Assembly (NCBI GenBank): GCA_038025085.1
Contig: CM076153.1
Coordinates: 5,611,501-5,675,500 of the forward strand
Origin: Tetragonia tetragonoides
Lineage: Eukaryota; Streptophyta; Magnoliopsida; Caryophyllales; Aizoaceae
Direction of reading: 5' to 3'
DNA length: 64,000 bases
Positions within the stretch are counted from its first letter, which is position 1. The number at the start of each line of letters is the position of its first letter. This document shows positions 62,392-64,000 of the stretch, in pieces. A model generated the notes under the pieces. That model did no database searches and had not been told where the DNA came from. It was given only the letters and a program-made list of their open reading frames with translations. Made by a program: the position numbers and the translations under genes.

Positions 62392-63768
62392 ATGGATGAA
62401 GATCAAATGGGGGAGATAAAGCCTCTTACGGACCTTCACGATGAAGTGTTGGTTAAGATATTGGAGAACGTGGCCAAATCTTCTTGCAAGGAATATTTCT
62501 CCTTAAGGTCAAGGTAAACTTTAACAGATTATTTTGGAATCATCATTTCATTTCCTGCATGTTAAATTTAGTTAAATTTCCAATAAAATTCTTTGTAAAT
62601 TAATCTCACCCATTAATCTCAATTTACGAATTTGGACGATATTAGAAGTTAAATTTTGGGCTGTTTTGTGCTGTTTCATCTTCTTCGAAGTACAAAATGT
62701 GTAAAATATACGAAATTACTGATAAAAAATTCCACATTTAAAGGATTAATGAATGTACTGGAACAATGGATTTATGGTTTGACTGATGTTTCGAAATTGT
62801 TAGTACAATTGGGTACAAATTCGAACTGGATGTAATTGATGCTTTCACATAGGTTTCATGTATCTTAATTTGGGTAAAATTAAGAATTGTATGGTTCATG
62901 GTAGGATGGTTTGACATGTGTTTCATTTTTCTGTAAATTGTGTAAACTTTGGTGTTCTATGGATTGATGGTTTTACATTTGTTTCGAATATGGTAATTAC
63001 TAATTATTGACAAATTTGGACTTCAATGGATTTATGGCTTCACATGTCTCTGAACTATGTCTAGTGTTTTTTATACTACAACACAAATATGTTATTACTG
63101 GTCTTATTTTCATGCAAAAATGATTTGATGGTTTGACAATACTTGTTGGTAGTTGCCCAAAAATGAACGAACTTGGTTTACGACAATCAGTCTTGAGCAA
63201 AGTGAGGTGGAACAACATCTATAGGAACCTATTATCGTGCACCGCATTGAAGAGGTTTTTATACAAGTGTGTCGATAATGATAACTCGGACGCTATGTAT
63301 GTAAATGGAATGGTATGTATATCATCTAATGTTGTTGTTATTGTTCAATATAGATTGGTATACGTTATTTATAATGTTTCAAAATTTGTTTTATTTTTTT
63401 TGCAGTTCTATTATTTTAAGTTCTTCGACACCCAAATTGGTGAGTGGTGGCTCCAACGTGCGGAACACGGTCATGCAAGGGCGGAATACATGCTCAGCCT
63501 GATCCACCTTTTTGGTGAAGATTTCAGTAATTTTATAGACGCACCGGTCATGATGGAGTCTGCTTGCTTGAAGTTGGGGAAAGATGGTTTAGCAGCATTG
63601 AGACACAACTTGCATAACTATAACTCATTTTGGCTAAGTGAAGGAAAGAAGTTTCATTGGCCAAGCCTTGATCTTGAAGAGTGTACGAAATGTAGGTGTG
63701 AGTTGATGTTTTTTGCGGACATGCTTAGAAAAGACGATGTCGTCCTCAAATATCTATGCACTATGTGA
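62392..63768 (+). CDS. F-box/Sel1-like protein (At1g67623/At2g35280-like), intact
   Basis: Exons 62392-62513, 63153-63312 and 63406-63768 give 214 residues; introns are GT..AG and the joins are in frame. Residues 10-41 (KPLTDLHDEVLVKILENVAK...) form an F-box-like start, the Skp1-binding part of SCF ubiquitin ligase adaptors. The middle has RWNNIYRN and FLYKCVDNDNSDAMYVNGM. Residues 106-131 (GEWWLQRAEHGHARAEYMLS) are a Sel1-type repeat, and a Cys cluster (CTKCRC, 187-192) lies near the C terminus. This layout fits the plant family annotated as F-box At1g67623/At2g35280-like; substrate unknown. Retained intron 2 would stay open from within exon 2, so two isoforms are conceivable. It is the functional partner of the pseudogene 1.8 kb upstream. 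Confidence 0.8.
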
Positions 63769-64000
63769 AATGCTCTTGGTTTTTGTAGGGAAATGCTAAA
63801 ATATTAGTTTCAAAACCCTCCCGTGTTTTGTTAAAGGTTTATTATGGTCCAGGCCTCCAGGGTTAGTATCTCTGGTCAATGTGTTCACTGGTGGAATATG
63901 ACCTATGTTTCAAAGATTGTGAATGTATTCTCTTTCAATGTGTTTTTTGGTGTAGTATAAAACTTTGAACGTATGTTTCTGAATTCCACCCTACATTTTC
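63769..64000. other. 3' flank of the F-box-like gene
   Basis: Presumed 3'UTR and downstream DNA; nothing else seen. Confidence 0.5.

Overview
This is a stretch of plant nuclear DNA. The genes are split by AT-rich GT..AG introns and spaced by AT-rich intergenic DNA. There is a 40S ribosomal protein gene with telo-box motifs, CLE peptide hormone genes, a plastid Ycf45/SPD1-type ATPase gene, FAR1-type transposase, SINEs, MITEs and long microsatellites. It reads as a eudicot; a Caryophyllales-type genome is my guess from the style of the repeats and is not proven.

Layout. 1-5.2 kb: no convincing gene, degenerate repeats. 5.2-17.5 kb: three minus-strand CLE prepropeptide genes (5189-5443, 8297-8581, 17271-17513). 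Between them lie a non-autonomous Mutator-like element with ~150-bp terminal inverted repeats and a 9-bp target duplication (10707-11957), a satellite-like array (12.3-13.1 kb) and a tRNA-derived SINE with a 10-bp target duplication (16710-16832). 17.5-23.5 kb: no recognised coding gene. 23.5-31.6 kb: a nine-exon minus-strand gene for a plastid Ycf45/SPD1-like P-loop ATPase, all phases consistent (641 aa), with SINE and MITE pieces in its introns. 32.6-34.3 kb: a second, longer array of the same satellite in the opposite orientation (period ~313 bp). 35.5-37.1 kb: minus-strand RPS28 with a 5'UTR intron and two telo-boxes.

41.1-45.4 kb: a plus-strand FAR1/MULE transposase gene, recognisable from N-terminal zinc-finger domain to SWIM finger but broken by frameshifts. 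46.2-49.1 kb: a convergent minus-strand multi-exon gene resembling the N-terminal region of plant transposon-associated Ulp1-type proteins. Together they recall the two-gene convergent plan of MuDR elements. 50.2 kb: a clear Stowaway-like MITE. 52.0 kb: a 261-bp (TG)n tract. 52.7-54.1 kb (+) and 55.4-56.5 kb (-): two diverged, tail-to-tail copies of an unnamed gene family that joins an unknown N-terminal region to the first part of a LINE-type endonuclease domain. Both end at the same point, and each has one frameshift. 59.3-63.8 kb: a tandem pair of F-box/Sel1-like genes with identical exon sizes; the upstream copy is dead (nonsense codon plus lost splice acceptor) and the downstream copy is intact.

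Likely expressed host genes are the three CLE genes, the SPD1-like gene, RPS28 and the downstream F-box-like gene. The rest is mobile or decaying DNA. The most unusual items are the paired endonuclease-fragment family, the convergent FAR1/Ulp1-N pair, and the CLE pair with non-standard residues 8-9. All splice sites were placed by eye from GT/AG and reading frame.
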